Shown: positions 43,869 through 51,990 of the stretch, piece by piece
Position numbering within the stretch: position 1 is the stretch's first letter
Layout of the letters: each line of letters starts with the position of its first letter
Source: Alkalihalobacillus sp. CinArs1
GTDB lineage: Bacteria > Bacillota > Bacilli > Bacillales > Guptibacillaceae
NCBI RefSeq assembly: GCF_947387515.1
Contig: NZ_CANDOB010000001.1
Coordinates: 1,364,001 to 1,428,000 of the forward strand
Direction: 5' to 3'
DNA length: 64,000 bases
Made by a program: the position numbers and the translations under genes
Notes under the pieces: generated by a model
What the model saw: only the letters and a program-made list of their open reading frames with translations
What the model was told of the DNA's origin: nothing
The model's database searches: none

Positions 43869-46100
43869 TTAGTTCTCTACATCATAGTCTTGCTTGAAAT
43901 TCAAAGCTTGCTTCTCAAAATAAGGATCACCGGTGATCTGATGTAGATACTCCAGTTGTTCGATATGAATCATATGATAGCGAACACTCTGGACATGATG
44001 ATCGCGGCAGTAATAACTAACTTCACCTTCGACTCGATAGACAGGAAGATAGTGTTTTACTGTCGTAATCGCACCCTGCAGATAACGTTCTGTCTCCTCA
44101 TCTTGCTGCAGCAAATAATAATCATACACACCAAAAATCGCGAATAAGAAACCATTAAGGGCATACGTTGGTTCTTCTCGTGGAAACTCTTCTAGCCATA
44201 GGTAACCCTCATCATCGATCATCGAAACCCATACATCATTCTCACTTCTAAGATTCTTTAGGCTTTGAAACGTCTTATGCGCTGCATCAAGATATTTTTC
44301 CTCACCAGTGACCTGATATAATCTTGTGAATGATGAAAGGATTTGGCCCTGCGCCATTGCTGAATACCACGTTCCTTCCATAATATCCTCACCAAACCCA
44401 TGCAGATCAAAATCATTTTCGTAAGGAAAATAGAGCCCACCGTTATATTCATCAGCTACTTCTAGTAGTTTATCTCCATGCAAGATTGCTTTTTCTAAAA
44501 ATGCTTCATCATTCGTTTGTTCATAGCTAATGAGAAAGGATTTTGCATAGCGTCCAATTTTTAAAGGATGGTAATACAATTCACCATTTTGATTGTACTG
44601 TACGATCCCATTCTCATCTGTCGGCTCATCGGGATTTAATGGCACAACTCCTCCTATATATGGAACTTCATCTGATGGCACTTCTATGATTTCAGTCGAC
44701 CCGATACGGAAGCCATAGTCTTCGTTTATTTCGCTAGTATGTTTGATTTGATCTGATGCAAGTTCTTCATATAAACCTTCAGATAATACTCCCTTGCCGC
44801 CAAGAAGTGTGTACTTGTGCATTCTATTATTCTGGTAATAGTCTTTCGTGGCTGCATGAAGCTCATCTTTTGGCGTTAGCAGCAATGGTGCTGATTGTTT
44901 TGCTGAATAAACTGAACCTGCGAGAGCATCTGCAAAACTTGCTCCTGTTGCTAGGTTAGATGAAGGTGTTGGCCAATCAAAATATTCAGCGATCGCAACT
45001 GACGTACTGTAACGATCTTTTCCTGAAATTCGTTCGGCATCAGGTAACTCTTTAAACACTTTCTCGCTGATCACACCTGTTCCTCCAACAGCAAGTGTTC
45101 CTTCATACGCTTTTAAAGCCGTGGCTGTAGCTTCAGGAATACGTTTTGTGTCAGTTAAGAGAATAGGCATGTTACTTTTTGCAGCGTATGGAGCGATCGA
45201 TAGTGCATCCGGAAAGTTGCTTCCGTAGGCTACGACAGCTTTGTTCGTGTTTGGAAGCTTTGATGCGATAGCAGCTGCGGTTGCGTAGCGGTCTTTTCCT
45301 GAAATACGATCAACTTCGATACCTAGTTTCGTTTCAAGGGTATCCTCAACATCTTCTGACACCGCACCCGTTCCACCAACGATCGTGACCTTTTTCGTTT
45401 CAAACGATTTTAATGCTGATTCCGTTGCTTCTGGCAGCTTGTCTTTCTGAGTTAATAAAAGCTCAGCATCGAGGTGATATGCGAGAGGTGATCCTGCTAG
45501 GGCATCCGGAAAATTCTCGCCTGATGCAAGAACAATGTGTTCAGCTCTGCCATATGCACGTGAGTTTATCGCAATCTTTGCAGCAGTCTCATACCGATCC
45601 GTTCCTGAGATTCGATAGATCGCCCCTTCATTTTCCTTTGGTACATATGCATTCAGCTCATATTTCTTACCATTGTTCATATTGGCAAGATCTGACGCTT
45701 CGATGTAATACGTCCCTTCTTGAACCAAATACCAGGATCTAAACGTCGGATCAACATGAAAAGGATGAATTTCCTGTTTATCACTGTTATATACGTTTGC
45801 ATGCATCTTCATATCCTTTTTTCTTCCATCTTCTTGCGAAAGAAGTATCGCTAAATCGTGATAGCCTTCACCCGTTACCTGTACTTTATAAAAGTCTTTA
45901 TCATCCTTAGAGAAAGTACCATGTACGTAGTCTTTGTTTGTCAGTGTTTGATTTGCACTGCTAAACGTATCGTTTATTTCTACTTCATCTATGTAGTTAT
46001 GCTGATTTGATTTTGATTCGCCATTTGCAAGGACCGTGGGCCCTGAAAGTAAGCTTGTGGCCATCAAAACTGAAGATAAGATTCCAATCGATTTTTTCAC
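43869..46100 (-). CDS. CWB2-anchored D-glucuronyl C5-epimerase-like protein (fusion)
   Basis: A 743-residue secreted protein starting at GTG behind AAGGGAG. Order: signal peptide (1-25), PPC-like domain (about 38-150), three CWB2 repeats (about 160-455), then a C-terminal epimerase domain (about 460-743). That last part matches the D-glucuronyl C5-epimerase C-terminal family: GGLYFPYENDFDLHGFGEDI, WYSAMAQGQILSSFTRLYQV, WLEEFPREEPTYALNGFLFA and the closing RYHMIHIEQLEYLHQITGDP. It could change glucuronate to iduronate units in a surface polymer. The neighbouring split version (46175-48649) has the same parts as two genes. Confidence 0.82.
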   Translation of the reverse strand: MKKSIGILSSVLMATSLLSGPTVLANGESKSNQHNYIDEVEINDTFSSANQTLTNKDYVHGTFSKDDKDFYKVQVTGEGYHDLAILLSQEDGRKKDMKMHANVYNSDKQEIHPFHVDPTFRSWYLVQEGTYYIEASDLANMNNGKKYELNAYVPKENEGAIYRISGTDRYETAAKIAINSRAYGRAEHIVLASGENFPDALAGSPLAYHLDAELLLTQKDKLPEATESALKSFETKKVTIVGGTGAVSEDVEDTLETKLGIEVDRISGKDRYATAAAIASKLPNTNKAVVAYGSNFPDALSIAPYAAKSNMPILLTDTKRIPEATATALKAYEGTLAVGGTGVISEKVFKELPDAERISGKDRYSTSVAIAEYFDWPTPSSNLATGASFADALAGSVYSAKQSAPLLLTPKDELHAATKDYYQNNRMHKYTLLGGKGVLSEGLYEELASDQIKHTSEINEDYGFRIGSTEIIEVPSDEVPYIGGVVPLNPDEPTDENGIVQYNQNGELYYHPLKIGRYAKSFLISYEQTNDEAFLEKAILHGDKLLEVADEYNGGLYFPYENDFDLHGFGEDIMEGTWYSAMAQGQILSSFTRLYQVTGEEKYLDAAHKTFQSLKNLRSENDVWVSMIDDEGYLWLEEFPREEPTYALNGFLFAIFGVYDYYLLQQDEETERYLQGAITTVKHYLPVYRVEGEVSYYCRDHHVQSVRYHMIHIEQLEYLHQITGDPYFEKQALNFKQDYDVEN

Positions 46101-46140
46101 TAGATTCGTTCTCCCTTTACCTGTTTAATAGTGGAATCAA

Positions 46141-46168
46141 GCACGTTCTTGGAACGTGCCTGACCCCT
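46141..46168. repeat. copy of the GTGCCTGACCC hairpin family
   Basis: GCACGTTC and GAACGTGC form an 8-bp stem, followed by CTGACCCC on the plus strand. It lies between the epimerase stop codon and the start of the fused gene. No T-tract on the minus strand. Confidence 0.55.
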
Positions 46169-46174
46169 TCTCAT

Positions 46175-47197
46175 TTACGATGATAGTTCAAAGTCAGCTC
46201 TAAACTTTGAAGCTTGCTCTTCAAAGTAAGAACCTCCTGTAATTCGATTTAAATACTCAAGTTGAGCGATATGAATCATGTGGTAACGGTCGCTCTGCAC
46301 ATGATGATCGCGACAATAGTAGCTGATTTCCCCTTCCACTCGATATACAGGAAGATAGTGTTTAACAGTAGTGATCGCACCCTTTAGATAACTTTCTGTC
46401 TCCTCATCTTGCTGCAATAAATAGTAATCATACACCCCAAAAATCGCGAATAGGAAGCCATTCAGTGCGTAGGTTGGCTCTTCACGAGGAAACTCTTCTA
46501 GCCATAAGTAACTCTCATCGTCTACTAATGAAACCCACACATCATTCTCGCTCTTAAGATTTTTCAAGCTTTGAAACACCTTATGTGCAGCATCTAAATA
46601 TTTCTCATCACCTGTATAGTTATATAACCTTGTAAATGTCGAGAGGTTTTGACCTTGCGTCATTGCCGAATACCAAGGTCCTTCCATTATATCTTCTCCA
46701 AATCCATGCAGGTCAAAATTATTGGTATAAGGAAAATAAAGTCCGCCATTATGTTCTTCAGCCATTTCTAATAGCTTATCTCCATGTAGAATGGCTTTTT
46801 CTAAAAATGCATCTTCTTTTTTCTTTTCATAGCTAACTAGAAAGGATTTTGCATATTTTCCTATTTTCAAAGGATGGTAATGCAGCTCACCTTCTTGATT
46901 ATACATTACAATCCCATTCTCATCTGTTGGCTCATCAGGCTCTAGTGGCACGACAGCACCGACGTACGGGACTTTATCTAATGGAACGTCTACAATGTCA
47001 GTTGAACCGATTCGAAAACCATATTCTGCGTTTATTTCCGCTACGTGCTCTAATTGAGCTGCAAGATCAGCTGGTTCTTCTTTCTGAGTAGCTGTCCCAG
47101 TCGTTTCTTCTGATCGTGTCATGAATACACTTCCAAAGATGATAATGAGTGCAACTAATGATGATAAAACTAGTATTCGTTTATTTGATTTTTTCAC
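46175..47197 (-). CDS. stand-alone D-glucuronyl C5-epimerase-like protein, membrane anchored
   Basis: A 340-residue protein. GTG at 47197 is preferred: GGGGGAT lies 9 bases upstream and the next codons read KKSNKRILVL as in a signal anchor (hydrophobic about 7-25). Earlier codons would run back into the terminator of the upstream gene. The rest is an epimerase domain nearly the same as that of the fused protein 43869-46100, including the WLEEFPREEPTYALNGFLF segment and RYHMIHIAQLEYL. It lacks CWB2 repeats and stays at the membrane. It directly follows a CWB2 gene. Confidence 0.8.
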   Translation of the reverse strand: MKKSNKRILVLSSLVALIIIFGSVFMTRSEETTGTATQKEEPADLAAQLEHVAEINAEYGFRIGSTDIVDVPLDKVPYVGAVVPLEPDEPTDENGIVMYNQEGELHYHPLKIGKYAKSFLVSYEKKKEDAFLEKAILHGDKLLEMAEEHNGGLYFPYTNNFDLHGFGEDIMEGPWYSAMTQGQNLSTFTRLYNYTGDEKYLDAAHKVFQSLKNLKSENDVWVSLVDDESYLWLEEFPREEPTYALNGFLFAIFGVYDYYLLQQDEETESYLKGAITTVKHYLPVYRVEGEISYYCRDHHVQSDRYHMIHIAQLEYLNRITGGSYFEEQASKFRADFELSS

Positions 47198-47239
47198 TGC
47201 TTTTATCCCCCATGTTACTGTCGATATAAAATAGATTCC

Positions 47240-47273
47240 AAATAAGAGAGAACCAGACGGTGGTCTGGTTCTC
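47240..47273 (-). terminator. terminator of the CWB2 gene 47279-48649
   Basis: GAGAACCAGAC (47248-47258) and its exact complement (47263-47273) form an 11-bp stem around GGTG, with TCTTATTTGG following on the minus strand. Confidence 0.8.
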
Positions 47274-47278
47274 ACTAT

Positions 47279-48649
47279 TTATTTACCTTGCTGAATTTCA
47301 ACCAACTCATCTATGACGCTCTTTGAAATTGCTCCTTCTCCTCCAAACAACCTGTAGTAATTCGCTTCATTCTCTTTAAGATACTGCTTTGTTGATGGAG
47401 CGAGCTTGTCCTTAGGTGTAAGCACCATTGGAGCGCCAAGTTTTGCCGACTGAATCGACCCAGCGAGTGCGTCTGCATATCCTTCACCTGTAGCAAAGTT
47501 AACCGTAGGGATTGTCCAATCGAAATATTCTGCTACAGCGACCGATGTACTATAACGATCTTTTCCTGAGATTCGTTCAGCGTCAGGCAGGTTATTAAAT
47601 ACGTTTTCACTTATAACACCCGTACCGCCTACAGCAATTGATTTGCCGTAATTCTTAAGTGCTTCTTCTGTGGCTTCAGGAGTCTCATTCTTTCCAGTTA
47701 AAAGAATAGGTATGCTGTTTTTGGCTGCATAAGGAGCGATGGAGAGCGCATCAGGATAGTCACTGCCATAAGCAACCACTGCTTTCTCTGAATCTGGAAG
47801 CTCTGCAGCAACAGCAGCAGCAGTCGCATAGCGATCTTTTCCTGAAATTCGATCAACGTTCATGTTCAGTTCATTCTTTAGATAGTTCTCAACTTCTTTT
47901 GAAACAGCACCTGTTCCACCTATAATCGTTACATTCTTAGTTTTGAATGTTTCCAACGCTTTTTCAGTTGCTAATGGCAGCTTGTCTTTCTGTGTCAATA
48001 GCAATTCAGCGTCAAGATGGTAAGCGAGCGGTGACCCAGCTAGAGCATCTGGGAAATCTTCACCCGATGCTAGTACGATATTTTCTGCGTACCCATAAGC
48101 TCTTGATTCGATCGCTATATGCGCAGCCGTCCAATATCGATCTTTTCCAGCAGTCCAGCGTACAACATCTTCTGATTCCCCTGTCACATACGTTACAAAT
48201 TCGTATTTCTTCCCATTATTAATGTTCGCTAAGTCTTGAGCTTCAAGATAGTAAGTACCAGGCTTTACAAAATATGTTCCAGAAAACATATTAAACGCAG
48301 AATGCGGATGAACTTCTTCTTTATCACTGTTATAAACGTTTACGTGCATTTTCATATCCGTTTCATTAACCCCGTCTGGATATAAAGCTAAAAGCAATTG
48401 TTGATACCCTTCTCCACCGACTTCCACTTTATAATAATCCACATCGCTTTCAGAAAAAGTCCCGTGAACAGCCGTTTTGTTTGAAAGAGTTTGGTTTGCA
48501 CTACTAAACGTATCATTGAGCTCAACTTCATTAATATATGTATACTCTTCCATGTCATTTGGCAGATTACCCTTCGCATGTGCGACTGGACCTGCTAGTA
48601 AGCTCGTCGCCATCACAACTGAGGAAAGTATTCCGATCGATTTTTTCAC
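47279..48649 (-). CDS. secreted protein: PPC-like domain plus three CWB2 repeats (copy b)
   Basis: About 456 residues; GTG at 48649 is supported by GGAGG upstream and by the VKKSIGILSS start shared with the fused gene; ATG at 48655 is an alternative. Signal peptide (1-25), PPC-like segment (YINEVELNDTFSSANQTLSN, about 37-56), then three CWB2 repeats to the end. The first repeat reads VRWTAGKDRYWTAAHIAIES instead of the usual RISG. Sequence is closest to the N-terminal 450 residues of the fused epimerase protein, which suggests that the two came from one ancestor. Confidence 0.87.
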   Translation of the reverse strand: MKKSIGILSSVVMATSLLAGPVAHAKGNLPNDMEEYTYINEVELNDTFSSANQTLSNKTAVHGTFSESDVDYYKVEVGGEGYQQLLLALYPDGVNETDMKMHVNVYNSDKEEVHPHSAFNMFSGTYFVKPGTYYLEAQDLANINNGKKYEFVTYVTGESEDVVRWTAGKDRYWTAAHIAIESRAYGYAENIVLASGEDFPDALAGSPLAYHLDAELLLTQKDKLPLATEKALETFKTKNVTIIGGTGAVSKEVENYLKNELNMNVDRISGKDRYATAAAVAAELPDSEKAVVAYGSDYPDALSIAPYAAKNSIPILLTGKNETPEATEEALKNYGKSIAVGGTGVISENVFNNLPDAERISGKDRYSTSVAVAEYFDWTIPTVNFATGEGYADALAGSIQSAKLGAPMVLTPKDKLAPSTKQYLKENEANYYRLFGGEGAISKSVIDELVEIQQGK

Positions 48650-48687
48650 TTTCATGCTCCCTCCGTTTAATAGTTTAATTGTTTATT

Positions 48688-48715
48688 GGGTCAGGTACGT
48701 ACCTGACCCTTTTTC
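48688..48715. repeat. perfect palindromic copy of the TACCTGACCC hairpin family
   Basis: GGGTCAGGTAC (48688-48698) is followed directly by its complement (48699-48709), then TTTTTC. The T-tract points along the plus strand although both flanking genes are on the minus strand. Confidence 0.7.
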
Positions 48716-48720
48716 ATTCG

Positions 48721-50121
48721 TTATTTTATTAATTCCCAGATATCGATCTCTACCTCTTTACTAACTGCACCTTCACCACCAAGAATGGTGTAATAACGTG
48801 TGTCATGCTCTTTAAAGTAACTTGCTACAGACGAATCCAGCTTTTCTTTCGGTGTTAAAAGAAGTGGTTGTGAAAAATTAGCTGCTAGCAAAGACCCTGT
48901 TAAAGCATCTGCGAAGCCTTCTCCAGTTGCAACGACTGCAAAGTTTTTATCGTTTTTAAATTCATTGGCAATCGCAATAGAAGTGGCATAGCGATCTTTT
49001 CCTGACAGACGCGTTGGTTCAGGCAATTCATTGTTGAAGACATCCTCACTGATTACGCCTTTTCCACCTACTACATAGCTTTTTTCATAGTTTTCTAGTG
49101 CTTTCTTTGTAGCTTCTGGAACGTTATTTGTGTCTGTTAACAAGATTGGCATCCCATTTCGAGCTGCCTCAGAAGCAACGGATAATGCATCAGGAAAGTT
49201 CTTTCCATAAGCCACAACCGCAGTATCTGTCTCTGGAAGCTCTGCAGCTACTGCAGCTGCCGTTTCATATCGGTCTTTTCCTGAGATACGATCAACTTGA
49301 AGACCAAGCTTTTCTTTCAAATAGTTCTCTACATCCATTGAAACGACGCCTGTCCCTCCAACAATCGTAACCTTCTTAGCCTCTAGGAAGTCTAATTCTC
49401 CCTTCGTAGCGTCTGGAAGCTCATTCTTCATCGTTAACAGGATTGGGGCTTCAAGGTGGTATGCAAGTGGCGCACCTGCAAGCGCGTCAGCATAATTAGC
49501 ACCTGTTGTAAGTACTACGTTATCCGGTTTTCCCCCACCTTCTAATGTTTGCAGATAAGCGATGTAGGCCGCTGTCTCATAACGGTCCTTACCTTTTGCG
49601 CGGTCAACATATGGCATTTCATGAACAACAATGTCATGAGAAAGAATGTATGCTTCGCCATTATCCACATTCGCTAAATCCGATGCCTCTATGTAATAAA
49701 CACCCGGGGTTAGTTTATATACTCCATAAAAATGAGTGTATTCCGTTTCTGATTTGTAAGGTTCGACTACCTTCTCGCTAGAATCATAGAGTACGATGTT
49801 AAGATCCATTTCCTTCACTGAATAATCTTCTTTATTTAGACCTAGTGAATAATCAACTGGCTCGTCACCAGTAATCGTTACTTTGTAGTAATCTTTATCA
49901 TCCTTTGTAAATGTTCCTTTATAGGATTCTTCTAACGCGATCTTATTCGCATTTTCAAACGAATCATTTGGTTCTTGCTCCTGTGAAACTACATTAGAAC
50001 CTTGCTTACCATCTTTCGTTTTCACATCTACATGGCTACCTGTCGCAGCGCTCGCAGCTGGACTTGCTAGTATACTAGCTACCAAAAGTAACGAGAATAA
50101 GATACCGATCGTTTTTTTCAC
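48721..50121 (-). CDS. secreted protein: PPC-like domain plus three CWB2 repeats (copy c)
   Basis: About 466 residues. GTG at 50121 lies 9 bases after GGAAGG, as in the paralogues; earlier ATGs overlap that site. Signal peptide ending near SPAASA, PPC-like domain (EQEPNDSFENANKIALEESY, about 50-69, to VYKLTPGVYYIEASDLANVD), then three CWB2 repeats. The first starts VDRAKGKDRYETAAYIAYLQ. A promoter at 50173-50201 and its own stem-loop suggest monocistronic expression. Function beyond wall attachment is unknown. Confidence 0.87.
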   Translation of the reverse strand: MKKTIGILFSLLLVASILASPAASAATGSHVDVKTKDGKQGSNVVSQEQEPNDSFENANKIALEESYKGTFTKDDKDYYKVTITGDEPVDYSLGLNKEDYSVKEMDLNIVLYDSSEKVVEPYKSETEYTHFYGVYKLTPGVYYIEASDLANVDNGEAYILSHDIVVHEMPYVDRAKGKDRYETAAYIAYLQTLEGGGKPDNVVLTTGANYADALAGAPLAYHLEAPILLTMKNELPDATKGELDFLEAKKVTIVGGTGVVSMDVENYLKEKLGLQVDRISGKDRYETAAAVAAELPETDTAVVAYGKNFPDALSVASEAARNGMPILLTDTNNVPEATKKALENYEKSYVVGGKGVISEDVFNNELPEPTRLSGKDRYATSIAIANEFKNDKNFAVVATGEGFADALTGSLLAANFSQPLLLTPKEKLDSSVASYFKEHDTRYYTILGGEGAVSKEVEIDIWELIK

Positions 50122-50172
50122 TAGATTCATTCCTTCCAAGGTTATTTAATTCCATTTATTAACTCCTAATCC

Positions 50173-50201
50173 ACTATATCACACTCGTTTTGTAATGCAA
50201 A
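50173..50201 (-). promoter_or_regulatory. putative sigma-A promoter of CWB2 copy c
   Basis: On the minus strand TTTGCA (50201-50196), 17 bases, then TATAGT (50178-50173) with an upstream TG, an extended -10 form. It lies about 50 bases before the start codon. Confidence 0.5.
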
Positions 50202-50327
50202 TGTAACAATCGTAATTTTTGTAACACTTTTCACCCGTTTTCCCAATTTATTGGACAAAACCATTAGGATTCTCTCTATTACTCGTTTTTACTAGGAAAA
50301 TATAACTTGAGGAATTCTTTTTGAAAT

Positions 50328-50361
50328 AAAAAAAGAGTACCCCTATGGTTACTGGGTACTC
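50328..50361 (-). terminator. terminator of CWB2 copy d
   Basis: On the minus strand GAGTACCC and GGGTACTC pair around an 11-base loop and are followed by TTTTTTTATTTC. It lies 30 bases after the stop codon. Confidence 0.8.
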
Positions 50362-50390
50362 GTTCCTATGAATTTAACGTCTACAGAAAA

Positions 50391-51815
50391 TTATTCAAAG
50401 ATACTCCAAATATCAGCTTCTACGCCTTCACCTACAGCACCTGTTCCACCAAATATTCTAAAGTAGTGCGTATCCTGATCGATGAAGAACTGTTTCACAT
50501 CTGGATCCAGGTTATGTTTAGGAGTTAGCAAAAGCGGTTCGTTCAAGTTTGCTGCAAACACTGATCCTGTGAGCGCATCTGCGAAACTTGCTCCTGTTGC
50601 AATGTTAACGAACTGATTATCAAGATCAAAACGTTTTGCAATGGCTAAGGACGTTGCATAGCGATCCTTCCCTTTAATTCGTTCTGGGTCTGGGAGTCGA
50701 TCATATACCTTTGAACTGATAACGCCAGTTCCACCTACGACAAAGCTGCTCTTATAGTTTTTAAGAGCCGAGCTTGTTGCTGCAGGAATGCTATCTTTTT
50801 CTGTTAAAAGAATTGGCATCCAGTTTTGCGCAGCAACAGGTGCCATCGCTAATGCATCCGGGAAGTTCTTTCCGTATGCAACCACTGCTGTATCTGAAGG
50901 TGGAAGTTCTTTAGCGATCGCTGCAGCAGTTTCGTAGCGATCTTTTCCAGAAATTCGGTTTACTTCAATCCCTAATTCATCTGTTAAGTAATCCTCAATT
51001 GATTGAGAGATAACACCTTTCCCGCCGATGATCGTAACATTCGTGGTTTCTAGCAGTTCCAACGTTGTCTCCGTAATGGCTGGTAACGTTGTTTTTCCCG
51101 TTAGTAGAATCGGTGCATCCATCATGTAAGCGAGTGGTGCACCTGCTAGTGCATCAGGGAAATCTGATCCTGTCGCAAGGACCACGTTCTCAGTTGTGTA
51201 GCCTCCATGTGATCTGATCGCAATCGCTGCGGCTGTATGATAACGGTCCTTCCCTTTTACGCGATCGATCTCAGGCTCCATTTCGAATACATAAGCATTC
51301 AACATATATTCCTCACCATTATTAAGGTTGGCAAGGTCTGATGCTTCTAAATAATATACCCCTGGTTGAACGGTTACAATCGAAAGATAACCATACTGGT
51401 CTACTTCTTCATATTCACCTTCAAGCTTTTGCTTCGCTTCATCATAAAGGTTCACGTTCAAATTCATCTTAGTGCCATCCTCTTCAGTTGAAAAAAGAGA
51501 AATAATGAAATCAACTTCTTGATCCCCAGTAATTTCGACTTTATAGAAATCTTTATCTTGATCATTGAATGTTCCGATGGCATAATCATCGAGTTTAATC
51601 GCGTTTGCTTGATTAAAACTATCGTTTGGCTCTTCTTCTAAATAGTAGCCCCACTCGTCGTACCCCTGTAACTCAACGCGTTCTTCAAGCATTTTCTCCT
51701 TTGAAACCTTCTTTATGCTATCTACATCTGTTTGACCATTTGCAGAAGCAGCAGGACTCGCTAGTAAACTAGCACCTAACACGACAGACGACAAAATCGT
51801 TAACGCTTTCTTCAC
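50391..51815 (-). CDS. secreted protein: PPC-like domain plus three CWB2 repeats (copy d)
   Basis: About 474 residues. GTG at 51815 is 9 bases after GGGGG; ATG at 51824 is possible. Signal peptide ending near SPAASA, an acidic linker, PPC-like domain (EEEPNDSFNQANAIKLDDYA, about 57-76, to VQPGVYYLEASDLANLNNGE), then three CWB2 repeats starting IDRVKGKDRYHTAAAIAIRS. It is the most upstream of the tandem PPC-CWB2 family. Terminator follows at 50328-50361. Confidence 0.87.
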   Translation of the reverse strand: MKKALTILSSVVLGASLLASPAASANGQTDVDSIKKVSKEKMLEERVELQGYDEWGYYLEEEPNDSFNQANAIKLDDYAIGTFNDQDKDFYKVEITGDQEVDFIISLFSTEEDGTKMNLNVNLYDEAKQKLEGEYEEVDQYGYLSIVTVQPGVYYLEASDLANLNNGEEYMLNAYVFEMEPEIDRVKGKDRYHTAAAIAIRSHGGYTTENVVLATGSDFPDALAGAPLAYMMDAPILLTGKTTLPAITETTLELLETTNVTIIGGKGVISQSIEDYLTDELGIEVNRISGKDRYETAAAIAKELPPSDTAVVAYGKNFPDALAMAPVAAQNWMPILLTEKDSIPAATSSALKNYKSSFVVGGTGVISSKVYDRLPDPERIKGKDRYATSLAIAKRFDLDNQFVNIATGASFADALTGSVFAANLNEPLLLTPKHNLDPDVKQFFIDQDTHYFRIFGGTGAVGEGVEADIWSIFE

Positions 51816-51960
51816 TTCATTCATTCCCCCGAATCAAACTATTTTTTGCAACTAAAACAACGCCAAATCCCCGGCAGCTTCACCTTCCGTTTCCTATTGC
51901 TAAGAGGATTATATACGACAATGACAAGCATTACCATCTCTTTTTTTTGCTAAATTTCGC

Positions 51961-51990
51961 CAAAAAAGAGCACCGAGTTAGGTGCTCTTT
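51961..51990 (-). terminator. terminator of the LTA-synthase-like gene
   Basis: AAAGAGCACC and GGTGCTCTTT form a 10-bp stem around a 6-base loop; TTTTTTG follows on the minus strand. It overlaps the stop codon region. Confidence 0.85.

Noticed and set aside
47198-47275. N-terminal extension of the stand-alone epimerase
   Set aside because: It would be translated from the terminator hairpin of the upstream gene and would spoil the signal anchor.
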